Below, one piece after another: positions 48,281 to 56,558 of a stretch of 64,000 nucleotides of DNA. The notes below the pieces were generated by a model that worked only from the letters and a program-made list of their open reading frames with translations, searched no databases and had not been told where the DNA came from. The position numbers and the translations under genes were made by a program. The DNA is from ZC4RG30 sp039932715 (GTDB lineage: Bacteria; Pseudomonadota; Gammaproteobacteria; Steroidobacterales; Steroidobacteraceae), in contig JBDTPN010000016.1 in the NCBI GenBank assembly GCA_039932715.1, forward strand, positions 1 to 64,000. The letters are read 5' to 3'. Positions within the stretch are counted from its first letter, which is position 1. Every line of letters starts with the position of its first letter.

Positions 48281-48314
48281 CTGCGCCCTTTTTCGACCGC
48301 GCCTCCGGAATCCA

Positions 48315-48743
48315 ATGAGCACAACATTCGCCAAGCCCGCAGAAGTCAGGGCCGACTGGTACGTCGTGGACGCCGAGGGCAAGACCCTGGGCCGTCTTGC
48401 CACCCAGCTGGCACATCGCCTCAAGGGCAAGCACAAGGCTGACTACAGCCCCCACGTGAACATGGGCGACAACCTTATTGTCCTCAACGCCGGCAAGGTG
48501 CGCGTCACGGGCAACAAGCTCGAAGACAAGTTCTACCACCAGCACACCGGCTACATGGGCAACCTCAAATCCATTGCGCTGGGCAAGCTGTTGCAGGAGC
48601 ACCCGGAGCGCGCGATCCAGTTCGCGGTCAAGGGCATGCTGCCCAAGAACACCCTGGGCCGGCAGATGTATCGCAAGCTGCATGTGTTTGCAGGCAAAGA
48701 GCATCCGCACAGTGCGCAGCAGCCCAAGGCGCTGGCGCTTTAA
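48315..48743 (+). CDS. rplM: 50S ribosomal protein L13
   Basis: L13 is an early 50S assembly protein. ATG 48315 gives 142 residues, the usual length. Family blocks are ADWYVVDAEGKTLGRLATQL, GDNLIVLNAGKVRVTGNKL and MLPKNTLGRQMYRKLHVF. rpsI follows after 35 bases. Confidence 0.97.
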   Translation: MSTTFAKPAEVRADWYVVDAEGKTLGRLATQLAHRLKGKHKADYSPHVNMGDNLIVLNAGKVRVTGNKLEDKFYHQHTGYMGNLKSIALGKLLQEHPERAIQFAVKGMLPKNTLGRQMYRKLHVFAGKEHPHSAQQPKALAL

Positions 48744-48778
48744 TCCCTATCTGACCCTTTTTCGGCGGGAATATATCA

Positions 48779-49171
48779 ATGGCAGCTTCGACCCAATACG
48801 GCACCGGCCGGCGCAAGTCCGCAACGGCGCGCGTTTACATGAAGAATGGCACCGGCAAGATCACGGTCAACGACCGTCCGCTGGATGAATTCTTCAGCCG
48901 CGTGACCGGCCGCATGATTGTGCGTCAGCCGCTGGATGTGGTGCAGATGACCGACCGGTTCGATTTCACCGTCACGGTCGAGGGCGGTGGCATCACCGGC
49001 CAGGCCGGTGCTATCCGCCACGGCATCACGCGCGCGTTGATGGAATACGATGATTCGCTGCGTCCGTCGCTGCGCAAGGCCGGCTTCGTCACGCGTGATG
49101 CGCGCGAAGTGGAGCGCAAGAAGGTCGGTCGCCGCAAGGCTCGTCGCGGTCCTCAATACTCCAAGCGATAA
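48779..49171 (+). CDS. rpsI: 30S ribosomal protein S9
   Basis: S9 reaches into the P site with its C-terminal tail. The 130-residue protein has YGTGRRKSATARVYMKNGTG and the basic end RKARRGPQYSKR. It pairs with rplM and is followed by an intrinsic terminator. Confidence 0.97.
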   Translation: MAASTQYGTGRRKSATARVYMKNGTGKITVNDRPLDEFFSRVTGRMIVRQPLDVVQMTDRFDFTVTVEGGGITGQAGAIRHGITRALMEYDDSLRPSLRKAGFVTRDAREVERKKVGRRKARRGPQYSKR

Positions 49172-49253
49172 GCGAATGTGCGCGCACCAGCGCGCCTGTC
49201 TTCCAACGTAGCCAGCAGGAATTCACTTCATGCTGGCGTAAATGGAGAGATCT

Positions 49254-49279
49254 GCAAAACGGCCGCAGGCCGGTTTTGC
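49254..49279 (+). terminator. Terminator after rpsI
   Basis: GCAAAAC then GGCC pairs with GGCC then GTTTTGC around a GCA loop, with one bulged G. The AAAA/TTTT flanks are part of the stem, as in bidirectional intrinsic terminators. Confidence 0.65.
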
Positions 49280-49310
49280 ATATGGACCAGGGCGGTTTTG
49301 CTTGTAAGCC

Positions 49311-49384
49311 TGGGGGATCGTCTAGTGGTAGGACTGCGGACTCTGACTCCGCCAACCTAGGTTCGAATCCTAGTCCCCCAACCA
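49311..49384 (+). tRNA. tRNA-Gln(CTG)
   Basis: Acceptor TGGGGGA pairs with TCCCCCA (discriminator A, CCA encoded). The D arm is GTC-TAGTGGTAG-GAC. The anticodon stem GCGGA/TCCGC holds the loop CTCTGAC, anticodon CTG, which reads CAG. The T arm is CTAGG-TTCGAAT-CCTAG. It is a single tRNA gene directly after the rpsI terminator. Confidence 0.97.
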
Positions 49385-49388
49385 AGCT
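49362..49388 (+). repeat. Left direct repeat (attL-like) at the tRNA-Gln 3' end
   Basis: From the T loop TTCG through the CCA end and four further bases. It matches 51544-51570 at 23 of 27 positions with no gap. tRNA 3' ends are the usual target of tyrosine integrases. Confidence 0.55.
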
Positions 49389-49470
49389 ACCGGGCCCACG
49401 CCGGCGCAAGGCCCCGGAGGTGAACTGGCTGGGCCGGCAGGGTAGATTGAAAGTACTATCCAATGGCCTC

Positions 49471-51513
49471 ATGACGACTTCCCGTCCAGATATTTTTCTT
49501 TCGTACAGCCGCGAGGATCAGCCTGTCGCGCGTCACTTTGCGGATGGTCTGGAGCGCGAAGGCTTCAGCGTATGGTGGGATCAGGCACTCAGTGCCGGGG
49601 AGGCCTTCGACAAGACCACGGAGAAGGCGTTGAAAGACGCCCGCGCCGTGGTGGTGCTGTGGTCGAAGCGCTCTGTTGAATCCCGCTGGGTCCGGTCCGA
49701 GGCCACGCTGGCAGATCGCTACGGCACGCTGGTACCGGCCATGATCGAAGAGTGCTCTCGGCCGATCATGTTTGAGCTGACGCATACGGCCGACCTTTCC
49801 AGCTGGAGTGGCAACGCCGCTGATCCACGCTGGCGCTCATTCATTGCAGGTTTGCGCAGGTCCGTCGGAACAGACGCGAATCTCGCTGCTGCCGGCACCC
49901 CCACGCAGTCAGCCCCCGCGCTTGCGGCGCCGCCTGCCCGTTGGACATCGCGCAAGATGGCTGTATGGATCGCGTTGGCCGCCGCCGCGCTCGCCATCGC
50001 GGCGGGTGCCGCCTGGTACCTGCACGATGGGCGCCCTGATCGGGCGTCCGCTGTGATCGATCGGTCGATTGCCGTGTTGCCCTTTGAGAATTTTTCCGCT
50101 GATGCGAACCAGGATCACTTCGCCGACGGTCTCACCGAGGAGATACTTAATTCGCTGGCCAGAATTCCCGATCTGCAGGTGACGGCGCGTACCTCCGCTT
50201 TCGCATTCAAGGGCAAGGCCGAAGACCTCAAGGCAGTCGGCAGGACACTGGGCGTCGCGCATGTGCTTGAAGGCAGCGTGCGTCGTTCCGGCGACCAGTT
50301 GCGCATCACCACACAATTAATCAGCACCGACACCGGCTTTCACCTGTGGTCGCAGACCTATGACCGCCATCTCACGGACATCTTCGCCATCCAGGATGAC
50401 ATTGCCCGCTCTGTGGCCGGTGCGCTGCAGGTAACGCTGGGTGTCGGCATCGGGCGTGAGCCCGGAATGACACGCAATATCGAGGCCTACCAAGCGTGGC
50501 TGGCTGCAGGCGGCGTGACCTACACGGGTCAACAGAGCATGCGCCAGCACATCGAACTGCTGCAGCAGGCCGTTGCACTGGACCCCGCCTTTGCCCAGCC
50601 GTGGTTGGATTTGTCCGAAGCCTACGCGAGCGTATTGACTGGCACATCCGAGGATGCCGCGAATCGACAGCAGAAGGCCGCCGCCGCATTCGCCGAGTAC
50701 CGGCGCCTGCTACCGGATTCGCCGCGGATCCACGAGCGACTTGCCGAAGACAGCATCGAGTCGGGTCAGATGGTCGCGGCGGCAGAGCACTACCAGGCCG
50801 CAGCGCAAGCAGCCAGCCGGCTCTATGGCGGCAAGCCTCCGCCGCTTGAAATTATCGGCCAGGGCAAGACGCCCATCGGCTTTGCGGATATCGTCGGCCG
50901 ACCCCGGGATTCGATCGCGCTGTTCGAGCAGGCGCGGGCGCGCGATCCTTTGAACGAGGTGGTGGCGCTATGGCTGGCTTACCTCTACGGTACGGTGGGC
51001 GACTTTCCGGCGGCCTTTGCCGAGTTCGATCGCAGCGAGCAGCTCGGACGGGACACACGTCTTGCCAGCCTGTCAGTCGCCATCGCTCTGGCTTCGCGGG
51101 ACCGGCAGCGGCTGCTGCCCTGGCTGGACAAGGCGGTTCAGATCGAGCGGTCGTCGGGGGGCGACTTCTACTCCCGCATGAAGTCGCTGCTGGACAAGCC
51201 CGATGACGCGCTTGCCTATCTGCGTGTACGGGTGCGGGATCCGCAGGTAAAGTTTGGAAGTGGCATGGTCGAGTGGCTGGCCTGGTTCGGTGACTACGAG
51301 ACGGCGCTCGAGGCGCTGCGGGTGAATTTGCAGGATCCCGGCTGGCGATACGCCATTCTCTGGGCCATCTGGGACCCGGGCCTTTCCGAGGTGCGCAAGC
51401 TGCCGGGCTTCAAGCAGTTGATGCGCGACGTGGGATTGGTGGATTACTGGCGCAAGTACGGTTGGGGCGACTACTGCAAGCCCACGACCGGCGATGATTT
51501 CGAGTGTCACTGA
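49471..51513 (+). CDS. TIR domain - TM - TolB-like domain - TPR protein (paralogue 2)
   Basis: A 680-residue paralogue of the protein at 11698-13755, with the same domain order. TIR spans residues 6-132 (DIFLSYSRED; Glu77 in ESRWVRSEA at the NADase catalytic position). The TM helix is near 160-184. The TolB-like domain has SIAVLPFENFSADANQDHFA, DGLTEEILNSLARIPDL and AHVLEGSVRRSGDQLRI. TPR-like repeats follow, ending in LPGFKQLMRDVGLVDYW and DDFECH. ATG 49471 is chosen by match to paralogue 1; the open frame runs back through the tRNA. It lies between two tRNA-Gln 3'-end repeats. No partner gene is present, so any immune or signalling role is inferred from TIR biology only. Confidence 0.85.
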   Translation: MTTSRPDIFLSYSREDQPVARHFADGLEREGFSVWWDQALSAGEAFDKTTEKALKDARAVVVLWSKRSVESRWVRSEATLADRYGTLVPAMIEECSRPIMFELTHTADLSSWSGNAADPRWRSFIAGLRRSVGTDANLAAAGTPTQSAPALAAPPARWTSRKMAVWIALAAAALAIAAGAAWYLHDGRPDRASAVIDRSIAVLPFENFSADANQDHFADGLTEEILNSLARIPDLQVTARTSAFAFKGKAEDLKAVGRTLGVAHVLEGSVRRSGDQLRITTQLISTDTGFHLWSQTYDRHLTDIFAIQDDIARSVAGALQVTLGVGIGREPGMTRNIEAYQAWLAAGGVTYTGQQSMRQHIELLQQAVALDPAFAQPWLDLSEAYASVLTGTSEDAANRQQKAAAAFAEYRRLLPDSPRIHERLAEDSIESGQMVAAAEHYQAAAQAASRLYGGKPPPLEIIGQGKTPIGFADIVGRPRDSIALFEQARARDPLNEVVALWLAYLYGTVGDFPAAFAEFDRSEQLGRDTRLASLSVAIALASRDRQRLLPWLDKAVQIERSSGGDFYSRMKSLLDKPDDALAYLRVRVRDPQVKFGSGMVEWLAWFGDYETALEALRVNLQDPGWRYAILWAIWDPGLSEVRKLPGFKQLMRDVGLVDYWRKYGWGDYCKPTTGDDFECH

Positions 51514-51543
51514 TTCTCGTCGCAACAGCTGGTCGCGACGCAA

Positions 51544-51570
51544 TTCGCATCCTTGTTCCCCAACCAAACT
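51544..51570 (+). repeat. Right direct repeat (attR-like) of the tRNA-Gln 3' end
   Basis: TTCGCATCCTTGTTCCCCAA continuing to ACCAAACT; 23 of 27 bases match 49362-49388. The upstream bases cannot form the 5' side of a T arm, so this is not a decayed whole tRNA. It is six bases from the convergent leuA stop. Confidence 0.55.
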
Positions 51571-51575
51571 GAACT

Positions 51576-53267
51576 TTAGCCCGCCGCCTGGCTGAGTTCC
51601 CGCAACAGTCCGCGCGCTTCGGCACGACGTACCGCCGATAGCACTGCCAGGATGGACGCGGTGATGATGTTGCCGTGCATACCCACGCCGAACAGGGTGA
51701 CTCGCGACGGAGTGGTGATCTCGACGAATGCCACGGCCTTGGCTTCGGATCCGTGGCCGATGGATTTCTCTTCGTAAGAAAGCACGTCGAACGGCAATGA
51801 CAGCGCGTGCACCAGTGCGTCGATGGGCCCATTGCCGCGACCAGTCAGTTGCACGGGCTTGCCGTTGCGGTTGATGTTGAGGGTCAACAACTCCCCATCG
51901 GTGCCATCCTGCGCAGTCACCAGGTGGTGATTGCGATACTGGAATTCGCCGCCGTCGTGCGAAAAATATTCGTGCTCGAACAGGCTCCAGATTGCCGCGG
52001 CACTGACTTCCTTGCCACTGGAATCCGTAACCGCCTGGACCACGGGGCTGAATTCGATTTGCAGCCGCCGTGGCAATGACAATCCATATTCACTTTCGAG
52101 CAGGTACGCCACGCCGCCCTTGCCCGACTGACTGTTGACGCGGATTACCGACTCGTAGGTACGGCCCAGGTCGCGCGGGTCGATGGGCAGATAGGGAATC
52201 TCCCATAGGTCGTCTTCCTTGCGCTCGGCGAACCCCTTTCTGATCGCATCCTGGTGCGAGCCGGAGAACGCGGTGAACACCAGGTCGCCCACATACGGAT
52301 GACGCGGATGAATGGGCAGCTGGTTGCAATGTTCGACGCTGCGGGCGGCCTCATTGATGTTCGAGAAGTCGAGCCCGGGAGTGACGCCCTGCGTGTAGAG
52401 GTTGAGCGCCAGGGTGACGATGTCGACATTGCCGGTGCGTTCGCCATTGCCGAACAACGTCCCTTCGATGCGATCGGCCCCCGCCATCAGGCCCAGTTCC
52501 GCCGCCGCCACCGCGGTACCGCGGTCATTGTGCGGATGCAGGCTGATGATGGCGCGATCGCGCTGCTTCATGTGCCCGCAGAACCATTCGATCTGGTCCG
52601 CATAGATATTGGGCGTGGCGACCTCCACCGTGGAAGGCAGGTTGAGGATCACCGGTTTGAGGGCCGTGGGCTGGAAGACATCCAGCACCGCTTCGCAGAT
52701 CTCGAGTGCGAATTCCTTTTCCGTGGACGAGTAGGTCTCGGGTGAGTATTCAAAAGTCCAGTCGGTTTCTGGTTGCGCTGCGGCAAGTTCGGCAATCAGT
52801 CGCGCGGCGTCGGTGGCCAGCTTCACGGTGGCAGCCTGGTCCTGGCGAAATACCACGCGGCGGAACAAGGGCGCTGTGGCGTTGTAGTAATGCAGGATGG
52901 CCCGCGGCGCACCCTTGAGGGATTCGAAAGTGCGCCGAATCAATTCCGGCCGGGCAGGGGTCAGCACCTGGATGGTGACGTCATCCGGAATCAGGTTCTT
53001 GTCTATGAGTTCACGGATGAAATCAAAGTCGGTCTGGGACGCCGAGGGGAATCCTACCTCTATCTGCTTGAAGCCGATGGCCACCAGCAGGTCGAAGAAG
53101 CGGCGCTTGCGTGCCGCATCCATGGGTTCGATCAGGGCCTGGTTGCCATCGCGCAAATCCACGCTGCACCACAGGGGTGCCTTCTTGATGGTGACCTCCG
53201 GCCAACGCCGATGGGCGATATGCCCGAGGTCGTAGGGACGGTACTTCTTTGCAGGGTGCTTCAACAT
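51576..53267 (-). CDS. leuA: 2-isopropylmalate synthase (LeuA type 2)
   Basis: LeuA condenses acetyl-CoA with 2-ketoisovalerate, the first step of leucine synthesis. The 563-residue protein belongs to the longer class typical of actinobacteria and some proteobacteria (KYRPYDLGHIAHRRWPEV, SVDLRDGNQALIEPMD, LHPHNDRGTAVAAAELGLMA). The C-terminal regulatory domain is present. ATG 53267 has TGGAGAAG just upstream. No other leu genes are adjacent. Confidence 0.95.
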   Translation of the reverse strand: MLKHPAKKYRPYDLGHIAHRRWPEVTIKKAPLWCSVDLRDGNQALIEPMDAARKRRFFDLLVAIGFKQIEVGFPSASQTDFDFIRELIDKNLIPDDVTIQVLTPARPELIRRTFESLKGAPRAILHYYNATAPLFRRVVFRQDQAATVKLATDAARLIAELAAAQPETDWTFEYSPETYSSTEKEFALEICEAVLDVFQPTALKPVILNLPSTVEVATPNIYADQIEWFCGHMKQRDRAIISLHPHNDRGTAVAAAELGLMAGADRIEGTLFGNGERTGNVDIVTLALNLYTQGVTPGLDFSNINEAARSVEHCNQLPIHPRHPYVGDLVFTAFSGSHQDAIRKGFAERKEDDLWEIPYLPIDPRDLGRTYESVIRVNSQSGKGGVAYLLESEYGLSLPRRLQIEFSPVVQAVTDSSGKEVSAAAIWSLFEHEYFSHDGGEFQYRNHHLVTAQDGTDGELLTLNINRNGKPVQLTGRGNGPIDALVHALSLPFDVLSYEEKSIGHGSEAKAVAFVEITTPSRVTLFGVGMHGNIITASILAVLSAVRRAEARGLLRELSQAAG

Positions 53268-53364
53268 GGTCTTCTCCAGACGTCGCCAGCAAGAAATCAG
53301 CTGGTGCAGCGACATCGAATTGGGAAATCATGCGCCCGGAGGCGCGAGCGAGTCGAGCTTGCGG

Positions 53365-53460
53365 CTACTGCCGCAGGTGCGGGCGTCGCAGGTGCAGGCG
53401 CGCAGGATGCAGCTCGCCGCCGGGAATGGCTGTCGCGATCATGTGCTGCTGGTGACGCAT
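53365..53460 (-). CDS. Possible leader ORF upstream of leuA
   Basis: A 31-codon frame 97 bases before leuA (MRHQQHMIATAIPGGELHPA, then RLHLRRPHLRQ). Five of its last 15 codons are CTG or the flanking CAC, and a GCGGC/GCCGC hairpin spans its stop. It lacks the run of leucine codons of classic leuL. The rest of the 275-base gap between leuA and rpiA (53268-53542) shows nothing else I recognise. Confidence 0.25.
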   Translation of the reverse strand: MRHQQHMIATAIPGGELHPARLHLRRPHLRQ

Positions 53461-53542
53461 GGTTTCGAGACTAGCAGCGACGCCGAAGTGGGGCAAGCCG
53501 CGGGGCACGGCGTGGGGCAAGGCGTGGCGGGCGGGGGGTGGA

Positions 53543-54214
53543 TCAGGCGGGACGTGATATGCGTCGCACACCAGCAGGGGAGCCAATCAGCAGCTCATCG
53601 GCGGGTCGACGGGCAAACAGGCCTACGGTGACCACTCCGGTGATCTGATTGAGCTGTGATTCCACTGCCACCGGGTCGTCGATGACCAGGTCGTGCACGT
53701 CGAGGATGGGGTTGCCGTTGTCGGTTACGACACCGGCGCGGTACACGGGCCGACCGCCGAATCGCACCAGTTCGCGGGCCACCTGGCTGCGCGCCATGGG
53801 GATCACCTCTACCGGCAGCGGAAATCGCCCCAGGCACTGCACCAGCTTGCTTTCATCCACGATGCAGACAAAGCGCGTGGCAACCGCCGCAATGATCTTT
53901 TCCCGGGTAAGCGCCGCGCCTCCACCCTTGATCAGCTGCAGGTTGGCATTGGCCTCATCGGCCCCGTCTATATAGAGGTCGAGGGAACTGACCTCATTGA
54001 GATCCAGTACCGGAACGTGAAGCTCGCGCAGTCGGCGGGTGGAGACTTCCGAACTCGAGACCGCACCCTTGAGCCGTGGTGCCCAAGTGGCAAGCTGGTC
54101 GAGCAATGCGTTGACCGTGGATCCGGTTCCCACGCCAAGGATCATTCCTTCCTCAAGGAATTGCAGGGCCGCGGCCGCGGCCTGGCGCTTCATCTGCAGT
54201 TGTTGATCGCTCAT
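53543..54214 (-). CDS. rpiA: Ribose-5-phosphate isomerase A
   Basis: Interconverts ribose-5-phosphate and ribulose-5-phosphate. The 223-residue protein has GVGTGSTVNALLDQL, YIDGADEANANLQLIKGGG and ALTREKIIA, all family signatures. It stands alone on the minus strand with a strong hairpin just upstream that would end transcription from the micropeptide unit before it. Confidence 0.97.
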   Translation of the reverse strand: MSDQQLQMKRQAAAAALQFLEEGMILGVGTGSTVNALLDQLATWAPRLKGAVSSSEVSTRRLRELHVPVLDLNEVSSLDLYIDGADEANANLQLIKGGGAALTREKIIAAVATRFVCIVDESKLVQCLGRFPLPVEVIPMARSQVARELVRFGGRPVYRAGVVTDNGNPILDVHDLVIDDPVAVESQLNQITGVVTVGLFARRPADELLIGSPAGVRRISRPA

Positions 54215-54242
54215 CGCTTCAGTTCACCATGGCCCGAAAATG

Positions 54243-54268
54243 ACTGTGCCCGCTTACGCGGGCACAGT
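54243..54268. terminator. Eleven-base perfect hairpin between the micropeptide and rpiA
   Basis: ACTGTGCCCGC (54243-54253) pairs with GCGGGCACAGT (54258-54268) around TTAC. On the minus strand it is followed by CATTTTC, a short T tract, so it probably ends the micropeptide transcript. Confidence 0.75.
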
Positions 54269-54334
54269 TTCAAGTAGCTTTTCTGGTGATTCGGCGGTTT
54301 GGATTTGCATCCTCACCCGCCGGTCACCGTCGAG

Positions 54335-54385
54335 TTACTTCTTCTTTGCGGCCTTTTTCTTGGCCTTCTTCTTGGCTTTCGCCAT
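54335..54385 (-). CDS. 16-residue lysine/alanine micropeptide
   Basis: The frame encodes MAKAKKKAKKKAAKKK: 10 Lys, 5 Ala. It starts with ATG at 54385, has GGAGA seven bases upstream, a promoter candidate at 54421-54448 and a terminator at 54243-54268, so it is a complete transcription unit. The composition matches the tails of L17, L15 and RsfS here. Possible roles: nucleic-acid binding, membrane activity, or a small RNA whose coding look is incidental. I know of no named homologue. Confidence 0.55.
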   Translation of the reverse strand: MAKAKKKAKKKAAKKK

Positions 54386-54420
54386 GAGAGTTCTCCAGTT
54401 ACAGGTTAGTCCGGGGACCG

Positions 54421-54448
54421 AGTATATACACGCGTTGCAAAAATACAA
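54421..54448 (-). promoter_or_regulatory. Promoter of the micropeptide unit
   Basis: On the minus strand: -35 TTGTAT (54448-54443), 16-base spacer, -10 TATACT (54426-54421). The predicted start is near 54414, giving a 28-base leader. The stretch 54449-54561 behind it shows no gene. Confidence 0.6.
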
Positions 54449-54561
54449 GCAAGCGTGATAGCGAAGTTGCGGATGGGCAACTGATGCTCAGGGCGCAAGT
54501 GATCGAGATGGAGCATGCATCATTCGATGAGCAACAGTGGCGTTCTCATCAACGCGTCGAG

Positions 54562-55026
<465 letters not shown>

Positions 55027-55033
55027 GATGTGG

Positions 55034-55645
55034 TCATCCTGGCATGGCTCGGCTGATTCTCCGCACTGTGGACTCGGTCACAATCGCATCCATGGGGACG
55101 TCATGGCTCGAAAGCGGCAAAGCGGGGACGCATTGGACCTCATAAGCCACACCGACCAGCAGCGGCCGGCGCCAATGTCGCAACAAGCGGCGATGCGAAA
55201 AGCACTTGTCGTAGAAGCCCCGACCCATCCCCATGCGATTGCCCTGCGGGTCGAATCCCACCAGCGGCACGAACACCAGGTCAAGTGAGCGCGACGGACG
55301 ATGCGTGGCACCGGCCGGCTCGAGTATCCCGAACGCGCCGCGGCGAACGCCGTAGGACAGATCGTAAAAACGCATGCGTCCCTGGCGCCTGGCCACCACG
55401 CGGGGCAGTGAAATCGTGCAGCCTCGGCGCTGTGCCAGCGCGAGCAACGGCGCGGTATCCAGTTCTTCTGGCATGGGGAGGTAAAGGCCGACATGAAGCC
55501 CGGGCTTGAGCCAGCCCGATGCGGCGATCAGGCGCGCCACCTGCCGGGCTGCTTTGGTGCGCACGACTTTGGGTATGGCGCGGCGCCGGGAGCGCAGCGT
55601 CCTGCGCAGTGCAGCACGCGCCTCCTGGTTGGAAGAGATGGTCAA
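55034..55645 (-). CDS. ygfA: 5-formyltetrahydrofolate cyclo-ligase
   Basis: Converts 5-formyl-THF to 5,10-methenyl-THF; in E. coli it is co-transcribed with 6S RNA. The 203-residue protein starts at TTG 55645 (after the 6S terminator region) and has RRRAIPKVV, HVGLYLPMPEELDTAPLLAL and the signature PLVGFDPQGNRMGMGRGFYD. The frame is open to 55882, but those 79 codons are 6S RNA, not protein. Confidence 0.92.
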   Translation of the reverse strand: MTISSNQEARAALRRTLRSRRRAIPKVVRTKAARQVARLIAASGWLKPGLHVGLYLPMPEELDTAPLLALAQRRGCTISLPRVVARRQGRMRFYDLSYGVRRGAFGILEPAGATHRPSRSLDLVFVPLVGFDPQGNRMGMGRGFYDKCFSHRRLLRHWRRPLLVGVAYEVQCVPALPLSSHDVPMDAIVTESTVRRISRAMPG

Positions 55646-55668
55646 TCTGCCTGCCGATAAGAAAAAAA

Positions 55669-55862
55669 GGCGCCACCCACCTATGCCGGTGCGAATCGTT
55701 GCTCTCGAACCGGAGCAACAAGTGGGGCAGGTCGCCGGCAGGTAAGGCTTCCCGCTCGAGAGCGGACATGCACAATGCTGACGTAGACCCAAGCCCCGGG
55801 GTGTTTCAATTAGGGTCCGAGGTAACCCGACCCGCTTGTCGAACACGGCAGGCGGCGCGGTC
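55669..55862 (-). ncRNA. ssrS: 6S RNA
   Basis: 6S RNA mimics an open promoter and holds sigma-70 RNA polymerase. On the minus strand the region lies between zapA and ygfA, its standard place. Segments line up with E. coli 6S: GTTCGACAAGCGGG near the 5' end, GTGCATGTCCGCTCTCGAGC then GGGAAGCCTTA in the 3' half, and CGGCGACCTGCCCCACTTG. The ends form a closing stem (GCGCC...GCCT...GCCG with CGGCATAGG...GGCGC). A T run follows at 55668-55662. A TACAGT -10 is at 55870-55865. The length of about 194 bases is normal. Confidence 0.87.
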
Positions 55863-55871
55863 ACACTGTAC

Positions 55872-55893
55872 ACCGGCGGCATGGCCCGCCGGT
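55872..55893. other. Hairpin between zapA and 6S RNA
   Basis: ACCGGCGG (55872-55879) pairs perfectly with CCGCCGGT (55886-55893). It overlaps the expected -35 region of 6S RNA and may end zapA transcripts or affect the 6S promoter. Confidence 0.4.
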
Positions 55894-55920
55894 AGTACTT
55901 GGGCAGAGCATCCCTTTAAG

Positions 55921-56235
55921 TTACAGCTCCAGCTGCCGGCCCTGCTGCAGGGTACGCTCGACGCGTTCGCGCATGTTCTTTACCCGCGCGCCCGTATCTG
56001 TATTGTTGCGCTGCTCACGCCCGCTTGACTTGCACAGGTCGTTGGCCATGTTGAGTGCCGCCATCATCACCTGCCGCTCGGCACCGATGACTTTGCCGCC
56101 CTCGCGGATTTCACGCAGTCGCGCATTGAGATAAACCGCAGCCGCCAGCAGGTCTTCGCGTTCTTCAGGCGGACACGCGATCAGGTATTCCTTGTCGAGG
56201 ATCAGGATGCTGACGGGTCCGGGGGCTGAACTCAC
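55921..56235 (-). CDS. zapA: Cell-division protein ZapA
   Basis: ZapA bundles FtsZ at the division ring. The 104-residue protein has VSILILDKEYLIACPPEERE, LRE...GGKVIGAERQVMMAALN and a C-terminal coiled coil. It overlaps the ZapB-like gene by four bases and precedes 6S RNA, the enteric order. Confidence 0.94.
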   Translation of the reverse strand: MSSAPGPVSILILDKEYLIACPPEEREDLLAAAVYLNARLREIREGGKVIGAERQVMMAALNMANDLCKSSGREQRNNTDTGARVKNMRERVERTLQQGRQLEL

Positions 56236-56477
56236 GTGCCGGTTTCCATGGTGCGCAGCCGGCCGATCATGGCCTCGACGCGTGCGCGAACCGCCTCATT
56301 CCTGTGCAGTAAGGCCGAGCGTTCGGTGGACAAGGTGTCTTGCCGGTTGCGCAGCGCATGATTTTCTTCGACCAGCTGGTGCACCAGTGCCAGCAGTTCA
56401 CCGACGCGCTCTTCGAGCTTACGCAGCTCGGGATCGAGCGGGTTGATCTTGTTGTTTTCAGTTGTCGGGGTTGTCAT
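56232..56477 (-). CDS. ZapB-like coiled-coil protein (TIGR02449 type)
   Basis: An 81-residue almost entirely helical protein (LRKLEERVGELLALVHQLVE, ENHALRNRQDTL, ERSALLHRNEAVRARVEAMI). This small family is found directly upstream of zapA in many gammaproteobacteria and is thought to be a division-ring partner. It overlaps zapA by four bases. Confidence 0.85.
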   Translation of the reverse strand: MTTPTTENNKINPLDPELRKLEERVGELLALVHQLVEENHALRNRQDTLSTERSALLHRNEAVRARVEAMIGRLRTMETGT

Positions 56478-56546
56478 CGCCGGCCAATAGTGCCCCGGTC
56501 ACAGGAGAGGGTCAATGTGCGCGCAGGATGAGCCATGCGCTTGGGG

Positions 56547-56552
56547 CATAAT
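56547..56552 (+). promoter_or_regulatory. -10-like hexamer before ygfB
   Basis: CATAAT ends six bases before the ygfB ATG at 56559. No Shine-Dalgarno is present. Confidence 0.35.
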
Positions 56553-56558
56553 TGCGGC

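Larger units (their letters stand above)
49362..51570 (+). mobile_element. Candidate tRNA-integrated single-gene element
   Basis: A segment of about 2.2 kb bounded by imperfect 27-base repeats of the tRNA-Gln 3' end and carrying only the TIR-TolB-TPR gene. There is no integrase, so it would be a remnant, a satellite mobilised in trans, or an old island reduced to its cargo. The four mismatches in the right repeat suggest age. Confidence 0.4.

Noticed and set aside
47556..48710. A 384-residue frame ending in Coq7
   Set aside because: The upstream half is antisense to rplM; Coq7 homology and a start codon are at 48188.
49276..49470. N-terminal extension of the second TIR protein
   Set aside because: These codons cover tRNA-Gln and lack any match in the paralogue, whose TIR begins at the same point as the ATG at 49471.
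51514..51570. A second, decayed complete tRNA-Gln
   Set aside because: Only the T loop to 3' end is similar. The bases before it cannot form the T-stem, anticodon arm or D arm, so an attachment-type repeat is a better reading.
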